Below, one piece after another: positions 24,226 to 32,599 of a stretch of 64,000 nucleotides of DNA; position 1 is the first letter of the stretch, and the number at the start of each line of letters is the position of its first letter. The position numbers and the translations under genes were made by a program. Source of the stretch: Phycisphaerales bacterium (GTDB lineage Bacteria > Planctomycetota > Phycisphaerae > Phycisphaerales > SM1A02); the NCBI GenBank assembly GCA_029246705.1, contig JAQWMQ010000030.1:1-64000 (forward strand). The letters are read 5' to 3'. The notes under the pieces were generated by a model that saw nothing but the letters and a program-made list of their open reading frames with translations, had not been told where the DNA came from and did no database searches.

Positions 24226-26016
24226 TTGAAGCGCATTGATATCGGGATTAATCACACGAGCCATGAGCTCGCTGGAGCACCCTTTGGGCGTGTCTTGAAG
24301 GCGATTGAGTCTTGCAACCGCTTTCAGGCTCCCTATCGCGCTCTCCTGGTCGCGATGGTTCTTCTCACATGTACGGTCGTTCATGGCGATCGATCGCTGG
24401 AAGTCATCGACCCGAGTCCCATCGCCGTCGAGGGGGATGTTCTCGGCTTCCTCGTTCGATGTCGCAACGACGACCCCGCTCGTTCGCTGCCCGCCAGCTT
24501 GCGTCTTGACCTCGATGATGGCCGGGAGATCGTGGGGTACGTCGGTTGGATAGGGTCGAAGGTCTCGTCCTTCGTGCCCGGTGACCTTGCCGATTGGACG
24601 CTGCCTGGGGTGTCGTTGCGGATCCTCGAAGCTCCCGTCACTCGCGAGGATCGTGCCCGGGCAACTGCCTATGTCTTCTGCACCCTGCCTTCCGGCTATC
24701 GGGGAACGGTTCGAATGGGTGGAACCGACATTCGCCCACGTTGGCTTGACGCCCTCCCGGAAGCCCAGGGCGAACGAATGGAACCACTGGTCGGTCCCGG
24801 ATGGCCCAGCCTGAAGGACCCAGGCGCCTGGTGGCGCTGGGCACTGCTTGCTGACAGTGAAGGGCGACAGCCTCCAGAGCCTGTCGGTCGCAAGGTCGAG
24901 CAACTGCTCGCTCGTCATCTCGCGGGTCTCTGGAGAGTCGGTCTTGCCCGGCTTCGAAGTGTGAGCCCCGGTACTGCGTCGGAACTTCTCGAACTCCTGA
25001 TCGCGCGTTGCACCACGGATGACCAGCAGCTCATCGCCGCCTGGATCACCGACACATCCGAGTTGCAGTCGATCCTTGATCTCATGCTGGACACACGACG
25101 TGGTGACTCTCTGACGGTTCGATCCGTCCTGTCATTCCTCGATGCTCGTTTTCCACTGGTGCCTTGGATCGAACTTGAAATGGGTACGAAGGTTCGAATC
25201 GCCATCGCGAACCCCACCGATGGCGAACAGGTACTGAGACTGCAGTGGCTGGAAGGGGATCCAATTCCCAGCGCTGCGGTCGTGCCACCCGGCCGCGTGA
25301 TCGAGGTCGAGCTGGATCGACCGGTCTTCAAGAGCTTCCGATCGGGGATCGACCTCCAGGTGGCTCCTCCCCGAAACGATCTCGTGCTCACGATGGGTCG
25401 CCTGCAGCGTCAGCTTCGATTCTCTTCCGATCGTTTCGAGGTGCGCCCGCCCGGTATTCAGTTCGGTCCCTTCATCGCACCCTTGTCCCTCAAGGGCGCC
25501 TGGAGCGGTGTTCTGGGGTTGCCGCCCCAGGATTGGGGAACGATCGCCATCCTGCGCAAGCGAGCGGGGCAGTGGGTCCTCTTTCTCGAATGTTTCACGG
25601 GCATGGGTCAGCCCGAAGCGGTCGATCAGGTCGAGATCCATCTTGGCCCTTCGGGCACTCCGGTCCGGGTGATTCGAGTCGATTCCAACGGCAACCTCGA
25701 GTTCACGCCTGATGGGGCGCGATTCCAGGGTGCCACGGCTCGAGTGAAGCGATTCGAGGATCGCTGGCGGGCGATCGTCAGCCTCGATCCTGTTCTCGTG
25801 GCAGCATCCGGAGCCCCCGGCGAGCCGCAGACGATGCAGCTGGGCTTCCGCCGTCGCTTCAATGGGCAGCTGCTCTCGGTCGCGGGATCACCTCTGCCCC
25901 CCTGGAATCTCTCGCCGCCGATCTACCTCCTGGACCTTTCCAAGTGGGGGGAAATCCTGCCATCAGAGGGATCTGGAGCTTCAGGTGACGATGCTTCCGT
26001 ATACTTGAAGCCATGA
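24226..26016 (+). CDS. Large exported protein of unknown function
   Basis: A 596-residue protein with a TTG start; an in-frame TTG at 24295 and ATG at 24355 are alternatives, so the N-terminus is uncertain. A hydrophobic stretch at residues about 36-52 (YRALLVAMVLLTCTVVHG) fits a signal peptide with a long n-region. The mature protein is beta-rich with a Trp/Arg-rich middle, and contains repeated strands such as VRIAIANPTDGEQVLRL and FRSGIDLQVAPPR. I recognise no domain. The stop overlaps the ParA gene by 4 bases, so it heads a co-translated string with ParA and downstream membrane genes. Confidence 0.7.
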   Translation: MKRIDIGINHTSHELAGAPFGRVLKAIESCNRFQAPYRALLVAMVLLTCTVVHGDRSLEVIDPSPIAVEGDVLGFLVRCRNDDPARSLPASLRLDLDDGREIVGYVGWIGSKVSSFVPGDLADWTLPGVSLRILEAPVTREDRARATAYVFCTLPSGYRGTVRMGGTDIRPRWLDALPEAQGERMEPLVGPGWPSLKDPGAWWRWALLADSEGRQPPEPVGRKVEQLLARHLAGLWRVGLARLRSVSPGTASELLELLIARCTTDDQQLIAAWITDTSELQSILDLMLDTRRGDSLTVRSVLSFLDARFPLVPWIELEMGTKVRIAIANPTDGEQVLRLQWLEGDPIPSAAVVPPGRVIEVELDRPVFKSFRSGIDLQVAPPRNDLVLTMGRLQRQLRFSSDRFEVRPPGIQFGPFIAPLSLKGAWSGVLGLPPQDWGTIAILRKRAGQWVLFLECFTGMGQPEAVDQVEIHLGPSGTPVRVIRVDSNGNLEFTPDGARFQGATARVKRFEDRWRAIVSLDPVLVAASGAPGEPQTMQLGFRRRFNGQLLSVAGSPLPPWNLSPPIYLLDLSKWGEILPSEGSGASGDDASVYLKP

Positions 26017-27452
26017 GCAGCCTTCCCGATCCTGCTTCCACCGGTCCAGCCACTCGGGTCATTGCCTTCTTGAACCAGAAGGGTGGCGTGGGCAAGACGA
26101 CATCCACGGTCAACATCGGTGCTGCGATGGCCGAAGCCGGCCAGAGCGTGTGTCTCGTGGACATGGATCCCCAGTCCCATCTGTCACTGCACCTGGGTAT
26201 CGATGGCGAGACCGTCGGTGACACCGTTTACGAACTGATGCTCGATCCCGAGGTGACGCTTGATGACGTGCTGGTCAAGGTGCGTCCCAATCTCATGTGC
26301 GCTCCTTCCCGGATCGACCTGGCGGCGCTCGAATCGGAGCTGGTCTCCCAGCCCGATCGACATCAGCGACTCATCCAGAAGTTCACTCCGGTGATGGACC
26401 AGTACGACTATGTGTTGCTTGACTGCCCACCCAGTCTTGGATTGTTGACGCTCAATGCCCTGGCACTTGCGCAGGAGGTTCTGGTTCCCATGCAGGGCCA
26501 TTTCCTCGCGATGCAGGGTGTCGGCAAGCTCCTGGAAACCGTCGGACTGGTCTGCCAGGGTGTGAACCCTGATCTGAAGGTCAGTGGTGTCGTGTTGTGC
26601 ATGTACGAGAAGCAGTCCATGCACGTACGAGAAGTGGTCGCGGACCTGGACGAGTTCTTCGAGTCCAACCGTGGCTCCGACGCACCATGGGCTGACGCGA
26701 AAGTGCTCCGTCCCGCGATTCGCAAGAACATCAAGCTGGCTGAAGCCCCCAGCTTCGGTCAGACCATCTTCGATTACGCACCATGGTGTCCAGGTGCACT
26801 TGACTATCGCACGCTGGCCGAACGCATGATCCAGGAGCGATCGGGCGAGTCAGGGGATGAATCGGATCCCGGCGCGAGCGCTGATGACGTTGCTGCTGAA
26901 GAAGCAGAGCGCCAGGCCAGGGCGGAAGCGGAAGAGCAGGCTGAAGCCGCCGCCGCCAAGGCCAAGGCCGCCGTGGAAGCGAAGGCGGCAGCTGAGGCGA
27001 AGAAGCAGGCTGAAGCCGCTGCCGCCAAGGCCAAGGCCGCTGCAGAAGCGAAGGCTGCAGCTGAGGCGAAGAAGCAGGCTGAAGCCGCTGCTGCTGCCGC
27101 CCAGGCCGCCGCAGAAGCGAAGGCGGCTGCAGAAGCACAGGCCGCCGCAGAAGCGAAGGCGGCTGCAGAAGCCCAGGCCGCCGCAGAAGCGAAGGCGGCT
27201 GCAGAAGCCCAGGCCGCCGCAGAAGCGAAGGCTGCTGCAGAAGCCAAGGCGGCTGCAGAAGCGAAGGCTGCCGCAGAAGCACAGGCTGCCGCAGAAGCAC
27301 AGGCGGCTGCAGAAGCCAAGGCTGCAGCGGAAGCCAAGACTGTTGCGGAGGATCAGGTTGTCGAACCCAAGCCCTCTTCTGCCGTTGAAGCTGGAACACT
27401 CTCCGCTGAGCCACGGGAAACGGCTGAGTCCGGTGATGAGAGCGGGTCCTGA
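26013..27452 (+). CDS. ParA-family ATPase with long TolA-like Ala/Glu/Lys tail
   Basis: 479 residues. Residues 1-280 are a complete ParA/Soj ATPase: deviant Walker A KGGVGKTT at 23-30, LVDMDPQSHLSLHLG, Walker B YVLLDCPPSLGLLTLNA, and the C-terminal FDYAPWCPGALDYRTLAERM region. It is followed by about 150 residues of hexad repeats of the form AAAEAK/AAAEAQ with occasional KKQ, resembling domain II of TolA and predicted to be one continuous helix. The last 40 residues are acidic and disordered. No ParB or parS is adjacent. ParA-type proteins position cargo on the nucleoid or at the poles. It sits between envelope genes with a 4-base overlap upstream and a 3-base gap downstream. Confidence 0.9.
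   Translation: MSSLPDPASTGPATRVIAFLNQKGGVGKTTSTVNIGAAMAEAGQSVCLVDMDPQSHLSLHLGIDGETVGDTVYELMLDPEVTLDDVLVKVRPNLMCAPSRIDLAALESELVSQPDRHQRLIQKFTPVMDQYDYVLLDCPPSLGLLTLNALALAQEVLVPMQGHFLAMQGVGKLLETVGLVCQGVNPDLKVSGVVLCMYEKQSMHVREVVADLDEFFESNRGSDAPWADAKVLRPAIRKNIKLAEAPSFGQTIFDYAPWCPGALDYRTLAERMIQERSGESGDESDPGASADDVAAEEAERQARAEAEEQAEAAAAKAKAAVEAKAAAEAKKQAEAAAAKAKAAAEAKAAAEAKKQAEAAAAAAQAAAEAKAAAEAQAAAEAKAAAEAQAAAEAKAAAEAQAAAEAKAAAEAKAAAEAKAAAEAQAAAEAQAAAEAKAAAEAKTVAEDQVVEPKPSSAVEAGTLSAEPRETAESGDESGS
26927..27343 (+). repeat. 18-bp coding repeat tract in the ParA tail
   Basis: Imperfect tandem units close to GCAGAAGCGAAGGCGGCT, each giving the hexapeptide AEAKAA or AEAQAA. The third-position changes differ between copies, while the peptide is kept, which argues for selection on the helix instead of recent slippage alone. 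Confidence 0.85.
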
Positions 27453-27455
27453 GGA

Positions 27456-28574
27456 ATGTCGACGCCCTTGAGACGGCTGGCACTTCGGAACATCCGAATC
27501 GTGGCGAGCCTCTATCTGCTCCTCCTCATCGTCGCGACGCACTGGCCGAAACTTCGGGTCAACGTCGGTGATTCAGAGATCGACAAACTGATGCACTTCT
27601 TCGGTTTCGGCTTTGTCGTCTTCGCCCTGTACCTGTCCCGATGGATCACCAGCTGGTGGCTTCTTCTGCTGGTGGGGGCTGCTTTTGCCTGGGTCGACGA
27701 GATCACCCAGTCAACCCTGACTTATGGCCGAACCTACAGCTTCGCCGATGTGGCGGCAGGCTGGCTGGGGGTTCTGGTGATGACCTCTTTCGTGGTCGCC
27801 TTCCGTCCGCGTCCCGGATTCGGGGCTCGTGAACGCTACGACCGGTGGACGAACGTCTCTGCGTCTCTCCTTGCCCGTGGTCGTGCCTGGGCACTGCTGG
27901 TGGCGAGTGGACTGATCGGGGGATTCGTCGGTGGCTTCCTGCTCTACACCGTGGACAGTTTCTTCATCCGACCGAACCCGGGTCGGGCGATCGTCATCGG
28001 GGTGATCTTCGGTGGCCTCGTCACGGTGCACTGGATCTTCGAGATCCTGCTTCGTCGTGAACGTCGGTTGATTGAATCCCAACGACGCTGCCCGGATTGT
28101 GGCCGATGCTCAGATGATTCAGACCAGACACCCTTCGACTGTCCTGTCTGCGCTCGAGTCTTGTCCGAGGATTGCTGGGCCCCTCTTCCGATGATTTCCT
28201 TTGGACGACTCTCTCGAACGATGTTCATCCCTCTCTTGCTGGCGGGCCTCTTCATCCTGGTCTTCAACATCGGGCGAAGCATGCTGCTGATGGTCTGGGA
28301 TCAGCCTCAGCTCGCATCATTCGAGATCTGGTGGCGGAGGCTCGGCTTCGAGGAACAGGGCATCACCGACCTGACCGTTTTCGGTCTCTTCGCAGCCTGG
28401 ATCGTGGGCGTGACCCTTTCCCAGACAGGCAGGATGCTGGATCGGCAGGGGGCCTCCTGCGTCGCCTGCGGGCAGGATCTCCAGGGCGTTCCCGATTTGG
28501 AAGGCCTCGGGCGCTGTCCGGAATGTGGCGGACGGTTCCGAAGGCCAGAAAGTGTCGTATGCTCACCCACATGA
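27456..28574 (+). CDS. VanZ-like membrane protein with zinc-ribbon motifs
   Basis: A 372-residue integral membrane protein. Residues 1-110 follow the VanZ pattern: THWPKLRV, then DKLMHFFGFGFVVFAL, and WVDEITQSTLTYGRTYSFAD with the conserved D-E-x-x-Q and D. Two more helices lead to a cytoplasmic segment with CPDCGRCS and CPVC (first zinc ribbon), then two further helices, and a C-terminal CVACGQDL ... CPECGGRF ribbon. I count six to eight transmembrane segments. VanZ proteins are linked to glycopeptide resistance or cell-surface polymers, but the function is unproven. The ATGA overlap with the following lipoprotein gene and the proximity of murJ support an envelope role. Confidence 0.82.
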   Translation: MSTPLRRLALRNIRIVASLYLLLLIVATHWPKLRVNVGDSEIDKLMHFFGFGFVVFALYLSRWITSWWLLLLVGAAFAWVDEITQSTLTYGRTYSFADVAAGWLGVLVMTSFVVAFRPRPGFGARERYDRWTNVSASLLARGRAWALLVASGLIGGFVGGFLLYTVDSFFIRPNPGRAIVIGVIFGGLVTVHWIFEILLRRERRLIESQRRCPDCGRCSDDSDQTPFDCPVCARVLSEDCWAPLPMISFGRLSRTMFIPLLLAGLFILVFNIGRSMLLMVWDQPQLASFEIWWRRLGFEEQGITDLTVFGLFAAWIVGVTLSQTGRMLDRQGASCVACGQDLQGVPDLEGLGRCPECGGRFRRPESVVCSPT

Positions 28575-29059
28575 GTTCATGCACCTGCACCGGAAAGACA
28601 GCTCTTCGCCTCCTGCTCGGAGGAGGCATTCTTCTTGGAATGCTCTTCGGGTGCAGCTCTGGTCCGACCCGGATCCTTGATTCCGACGTTCCGCAGATGC
28701 CGGAGATGGAGCAGCGGCTCGGATACGACATCAAGCGCCGCGGCGGTGATCTCGTGGGTGGCGTCTTCATCTTCATCGGGCCCCTGAAGGACATGGCGCA
28801 GTCGATGAGCATCCTCGCCTCCCGATTCCGGGATCAAGGCTGGACGCTCGAAGGTGAATCGACGAGCTTTCCCAGGTCTTCGATGCTGTTCGCACAGGAG
28901 GATCGACGGGTCCAGGTCATCATCGATGCCGACCAGCTCGAACCAGCCATGTCTCGCGCCCAGTTCCAGGTCTCACTCGACTCGACCGAGGATTCCGAAT
29001 CAGGAGACACCAAATCACCAGGAACCGCATCTTCCAGTTCCACTGGTTCCTCCGGCTGA
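28571..29059 (+). CDS. Small lipoprotein
   Basis: 162 residues. ATG 28571 overlaps the previous stop (ATGA); an in-frame ATG at 28559 would also read. The signal peptide ALRLLLGGGILLGMLFGC ends in a good lipobox (L-F-G-C) followed by SSGPTRI. The middle contains GGDLVGGVFIFIGPLKDMAQ and a two-strand region (SMLFAQEDRRVQVIIDADQL). The C-terminus is a Ser/Thr/Gly-rich tail. No domain is recognised. It lies directly before murJ (23 bases). Confidence 0.75.
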   Translation: MSSCTCTGKTALRLLLGGGILLGMLFGCSSGPTRILDSDVPQMPEMEQRLGYDIKRRGGDLVGGVFIFIGPLKDMAQSMSILASRFRDQGWTLEGESTSFPRSSMLFAQEDRRVQVIIDADQLEPAMSRAQFQVSLDSTEDSESGDTKSPGTASSSSTGSSG

Positions 29060-29082
29060 GTCCGGTCGATTGATCTGGAGTC

Positions 29083-30690
29083 ATGGCCGAAGAGCGCGAA
29101 TCACAGTTTGAGCGGCATGCCCGAACCGTCACCATCCTGACGACCGTGAGTCGGTTCGGTGGCCTTGCTCGTGATGCGACGATGAGTCGCATCTTCGGCG
29201 TCGGCCCGCTCATGGATGCCTTCGCCTTCGGGTTCATGGTCCCCAACCTCTTCCGGCGCCTCTTCGGTGAGGGCGCCCTCAGTGCCGCCTTTCTTCCCGC
29301 ATTCACGCGAGGGATCGAAAGCGACCTCGGCACCACCCGGTACATGGCCTGGCTCCTGATCTCGAGGGCCACGGTCCTGTTGTCGGCACTGGTACTTCTC
29401 TCCGAAGTGCTGTTGCTGTGGGGGGTCTTCGATGACGCCCTTGATTCAAACGGCATCCGGTTGCTTGCGATCATGTTGCCCTACGCACCCCTGGTCTGCA
29501 TGGTCGCCCTGGTCGGTTCGATGTTGCAGGCCTACGGGCGATTCGGCCCGACCGCGGCGGCACCGATCGTCTTGAACCTCTTGTTGGTCATCACGACCCT
29601 GGCACTCGAACCGGCGGTGACATCCGGGTTGATCACCCGGGAATCCCATGTCTCCTGGGTCGCAGCGAGTGTTCTCCTGACCGGCGTCATCCAGCTGGTC
29701 TGGGTCCTCCTTGCACTTCGCAAGGTGATGCCGCGATCCATCGACCGTGATGAGGCTCGTGCGCGGAGCATGGCTCGAAAGGTCGGTCTGCAGGCGCTTC
29801 CCATGATCCTTGGTCTCGGTGTCCTCCAGTTCAACACCCTGCTCGACGGTCTCATTGCCAGTTGGCCGACGCTCGTGGGGCCGACCATCCCATTCACCGA
29901 GATCGCCTATCCGCTGCCTGAAGGCTCGATGGCCACCTTGAGTTGGGCAGCTCGTCTGTACGAGTTCCCACTGGGTGTCTTCGGGATAGCGATCGCAACG
30001 GCGATCTTCCCGCAACTCGCGAGGGAGCACGGGGATGACCGCGCATTCACCTCGACCCTGCGTCGCGGCATTCGAATGACCCTTTTCATCGGTCTTCCCG
30101 CAAGTGTCGGTGTGATCCTTGTTCGTGATCCACTCACCGCGGTGGTGTTGCAGGGCTACAGCTTCACCGCTTCCGATACCCGTTGGGTCGCATTCATCCT
30201 GCTCGGCTACGCCACTGCCATCTGGGCCTACTGCCTCACCCAGCTGTTCGTACGTGCCTTCTACGCTCGTGGTGAGACCATGACCCCGGTCAAGGTCGCG
30301 ATCGCCATGGTGGCGCTGAATCTCCTGCTCAACCTGACCTTGATCTGGACGCCCCTGAAGGTCGCCGGCCTGGCCTGGAGCACCGCGATCTGCGCGATCA
30401 TCCAGACCCTTGTCCTGGCGTTCCTGCTCCAGCGACGCATGGGTGGCCTGCTCGACTCATCCGTGTTGCGGGGGCTGTTTGCAACGATCGTGGTGACCCT
30501 GGTGACCGCGGTGTGCGCGGGCGTGGTCTTCCTGTTGCTGCATCCATCCGGCGATGCATCGAACTGGTGGTATCAGTTCGTCGTACTCATCTCCGTGGTG
30601 GCCGTGGGTGGCTGTGCCGCTTTGGTCACGGCTCGGCTGCTTCGCATGCCGGAACTCGGCTGGTTGCTCGGTTCGAGTCGAACCGGCTGA
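29083..30690 (+). CDS. murJ: Lipid II flippase MurJ
   Basis: A MOP-superfamily transporter that moves the peptidoglycan precursor lipid II across the inner membrane. 535 residues with about 14 transmembrane helices. The N-terminal signature TTVSRFGGLARDATMSRIFG ... MDAFAFGFMVPNLFRRLFGEGALSAAFLPAF is essentially diagnostic, with the conserved Arg residues of the central cavity. AFYARGETMTPVKVA in helix 9-10 is also typical. It is the last gene of the rightward string beginning at 24226. It is convergent with a small coiled-coil gene, only 7 bases away. Confidence 0.96.
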   Translation: MAEERESQFERHARTVTILTTVSRFGGLARDATMSRIFGVGPLMDAFAFGFMVPNLFRRLFGEGALSAAFLPAFTRGIESDLGTTRYMAWLLISRATVLLSALVLLSEVLLLWGVFDDALDSNGIRLLAIMLPYAPLVCMVALVGSMLQAYGRFGPTAAAPIVLNLLLVITTLALEPAVTSGLITRESHVSWVAASVLLTGVIQLVWVLLALRKVMPRSIDRDEARARSMARKVGLQALPMILGLGVLQFNTLLDGLIASWPTLVGPTIPFTEIAYPLPEGSMATLSWAARLYEFPLGVFGIAIATAIFPQLAREHGDDRAFTSTLRRGIRMTLFIGLPASVGVILVRDPLTAVVLQGYSFTASDTRWVAFILLGYATAIWAYCLTQLFVRAFYARGETMTPVKVAIAMVALNLLLNLTLIWTPLKVAGLAWSTAICAIIQTLVLAFLLQRRMGGLLDSSVLRGLFATIVVTLVTAVCAGVVFLLLHPSGDASNWWYQFVVLISVVAVGGCAALVTARLLRMPELGWLLGSSRTG

Positions 30691-30697
30691 GCGGCCT

Positions 30698-30889
30698 TCA
30701 TCCGATTTGACCGTCTCCGTCGATATCCACTTGCAGATTCTCCTCGAGAATCTGCAGCAGGCTCAGGATCAGCTCCTGTTGTTTCTCCAGCTGGTCTTCA
30801 AGCCGGCTGACGCGCTCTTCGAGCGATTCTGCACGGTATTCCTGATCGGAAATCTGTCCCTGTTGGATCAAGTTCCAGAAAAGTCCCAT
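30698..30889 (-). CDS. Small coiled-coil protein
   Basis: 63 residues. ATG 30889 follows AGGAG with a 9-base gap; a TTG at 30898 would have almost no gap, so the ribosome site picks the ATG. The sequence SLEERVSRLEDQLEKQQEL followed by ILSLLQILEENL has leucines in heptad positions and should form a parallel coiled coil of about 30 residues. The C-terminus is acidic (QVDIDGDGQIG). The function is unknown. It precedes no gene on the same strand within 20 kb except across convergent units. Confidence 0.6.
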   Translation of the reverse strand: MGLFWNLIQQGQISDQEYRAESLEERVSRLEDQLEKQQELILSLLQILEENLQVDIDGDGQIG

Positions 30890-30926
30890 TGCATTCAACT
30901 CCTGATTGAGGCGCGACCCCGGTCAT

Positions 30927-32234
30927 CTATTTCTCAGCTGAAGCCAGTTTCCACTCGCTGCCCGTGCGTTCGACTTCCCGGTAGAGCGTGTCTCGTTCCT
31001 TGGGAATGAAACCCGCTTCCCGAATCGCCCTCTGCAGGTCACCGACGGTGGTCTCCTGGTGCGTGCTGGCACCTTCCACGTGGGTGATGTCGTACCAGAC
31101 CACGGTGCCGTCGATGTCGTCCGCACCGTTCTGCAACATGAACTGCGCCATGTCCAGGGTCTGCATGATCCAGAACGCCTTCACGTGTGGCATGTTGTCC
31201 AGCATCAGGCGCGAGATCGCCAGGGTCCTGAGGTTCTCGAGTCCGCTCGGCCCCGGAAGGTGTTCGAGGACGCTCTTGTCGGGAAAGAACGGCAGCGGGA
31301 TGATCGTCTGGAAGTAGCCGGTATCGAGTCCATCGTGTCCGGGTGCGGGCAGTCGGTTCATCGGGTACTTCCCGGCGTCACCGGTGAGCACGACATCCCC
31401 AGGAACATCGTTGATGCCCTGGGCGACCGCCCAGTCACGAAGCGTGTGGTCCTGCTGCTTGCGGAGTATCTCCATGTGGGTGATACGCTCCGCGCGCTGG
31501 TCCACATGGCCGTACAGCATGGTGGTGTTCGAATTCAGGCCCAGTTCATGTGCGGCCTTGTGGACATCGAGCCACTCGTCCGACCGGATCTTCGTCTTGA
31601 AGACCTCGTTGTGAACACGATCGTCGAAGACTTCCGCGCCGCCTCCGGGGAGCGACCCGAGCCCGGCGTCGATCAGGTCCTTGAGCACCTCGACGGTTCC
31701 CTGATACTTGAGTCGTCCGCGCTTCGAGATCTTCTGCAGGTGGACGATCTCGACCGCGGTGAAGGCCTTGATGTGCAGCTTCGGAGCAACCTCGTTGATC
31801 GTCTGCAGCATCGAGGTGTAGTAATCGAAGGGCAGCCAGGGGTGCAGTCCGCCCACGATGTGCAGTTCGGTGGCACCCGCTTCGGAAGCCTTGATGGCCT
31901 CCTCTCGAATCTGATCGATCGAGTACTCGTAGGCACCCTCGTCGCCACGTTTCCGGTGGAAGGCACAGAAGGAGCAGCTGAGGGCACAGATGTTCGAGTA
32001 GTTGATATGGCGGTTGATGTTGAACCAGGTGATGTCCCCGTGCATCCGCCGTCGGACGAGGTCGGCCAATGCGCACACCGTGTGGACGTCCTCGGTGTCG
32101 TAGAGGAGAAGCCCGTCCTCGCGGGAGAGCCTGGTCCCTTCCAGGACCCGGTCGACGATGCCCGCCAGACGCTGGTCGGTGGGGGTGGGGATCCGATCGG
32201 ATCGCACTGCAGGTTCTCGGTGAAGCATGGTCAT
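30927..32234 (-). CDS. mqnE: Aminofutalosine synthase
   Basis: A radical SAM enzyme of the futalosine route to menaquinone; it joins the enolpyruvyl product of chorismate to SAM to give 6-amino-6-deoxyfutalosine. About 435 residues. The 4Fe-4S cluster motif is CALSCSFC (C83, C87, C90), in INYSNICALSCSFCAFHRKR. Further marks are ELHIVGGLHPWLPFDYY, GLGSLPGGGAEVFDDRVH, NSNTTMLYGHVDQRAERI and PLPFFPDKS. Starts at 32234 and 32228 are both possible. A TACACT hexamer at 32251-32246 gives a 5-base leader. The other mqn genes are not in this window. An ordinary respiratory quinone role is expected. Confidence 0.93.
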   Translation of the reverse strand: MTMLHREPAVRSDRIPTPTDQRLAGIVDRVLEGTRLSREDGLLLYDTEDVHTVCALADLVRRRMHGDITWFNINRHINYSNICALSCSFCAFHRKRGDEGAYEYSIDQIREEAIKASEAGATELHIVGGLHPWLPFDYYTSMLQTINEVAPKLHIKAFTAVEIVHLQKISKRGRLKYQGTVEVLKDLIDAGLGSLPGGGAEVFDDRVHNEVFKTKIRSDEWLDVHKAAHELGLNSNTTMLYGHVDQRAERITHMEILRKQQDHTLRDWAVAQGINDVPGDVVLTGDAGKYPMNRLPAPGHDGLDTGYFQTIIPLPFFPDKSVLEHLPGPSGLENLRTLAISRLMLDNMPHVKAFWIMQTLDMAQFMLQNGADDIDGTVVWYDITHVEGASTHQETTVGDLQRAIREAGFIPKERDTLYREVERTGSEWKLASAEK

Positions 32235-32599
32235 CTTGGATGGACAGTGTAGGCCTCTTCCGATCGAGGGTCTCTCTTTCGCTGGTGCCAGAGACCATCG
32301 ACCACAAGAATCCCGAGTGCGTCCGGGGTGGGGCGCCGGTGGGCAGGGGGCAGGCAAGCGAGGGGCCCGGCATTCATCTGGTGGTTCGGCTGGAGATTTC
32401 TTCGCCGGGTCGGTGTGGCTCGATTCCCCCCCCTGAGGCTCCAGAAAGGCAAGAGGTAGGGGAATTTCCAGCTACGGAAGTCCGGTAACTGCACGAACGA
32501 CAGGTACGAACCGCACTTCCGGTTCAGTCGCCCCTTTTTATTGCCGATTCGGAGTTCGGCTACCTGAGAAACAAGAACGAAACGCGCACGGAGCGTCCC
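32235..32599. other. Divergent spacer between mqnE and the coiled-coil gene
   Basis: A 365-base region with no convincing gene on either strand. The left end holds the mqnE -10 element. The right end is the leader of the gene at 32600, with GGAG at 32590-32593 before its ATG. At 32476-32525 two competing stems can form: a long one (GGAAGT with ACTTCC plus CGGT with ACCG) and a short one (GAACCG with CGGTTC). A CCCCTTTTT run follows at 32531-32539. Confidence 0.5.
32508..32539 (+). promoter_or_regulatory. Possible attenuator hairpin in the leader of the coiled-coil gene
   Basis: GAACCG (32508-32513), loop CACTTC, CGGTTC (32520-32525), then five Ts at 32535-32539. The T-run is 9 bases from the stem, so it is not a classical terminator. 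The left arm can instead pair with upstream CGGT as part of a longer stem starting at 32476. Confidence 0.3.

Noticed and set aside
26927-27343. Regular 18-bp repeats that might suggest a CRISPR array or satellite DNA.
   Set aside because: There are no unique spacers, and the repeats keep the reading frame of the ParA tail, so they are coding repeats.
26013-27452. A ParAB-parS chromosome partition locus.
   Set aside because: No parB gene or parS-like sites are adjacent, and the neighbours are envelope genes.
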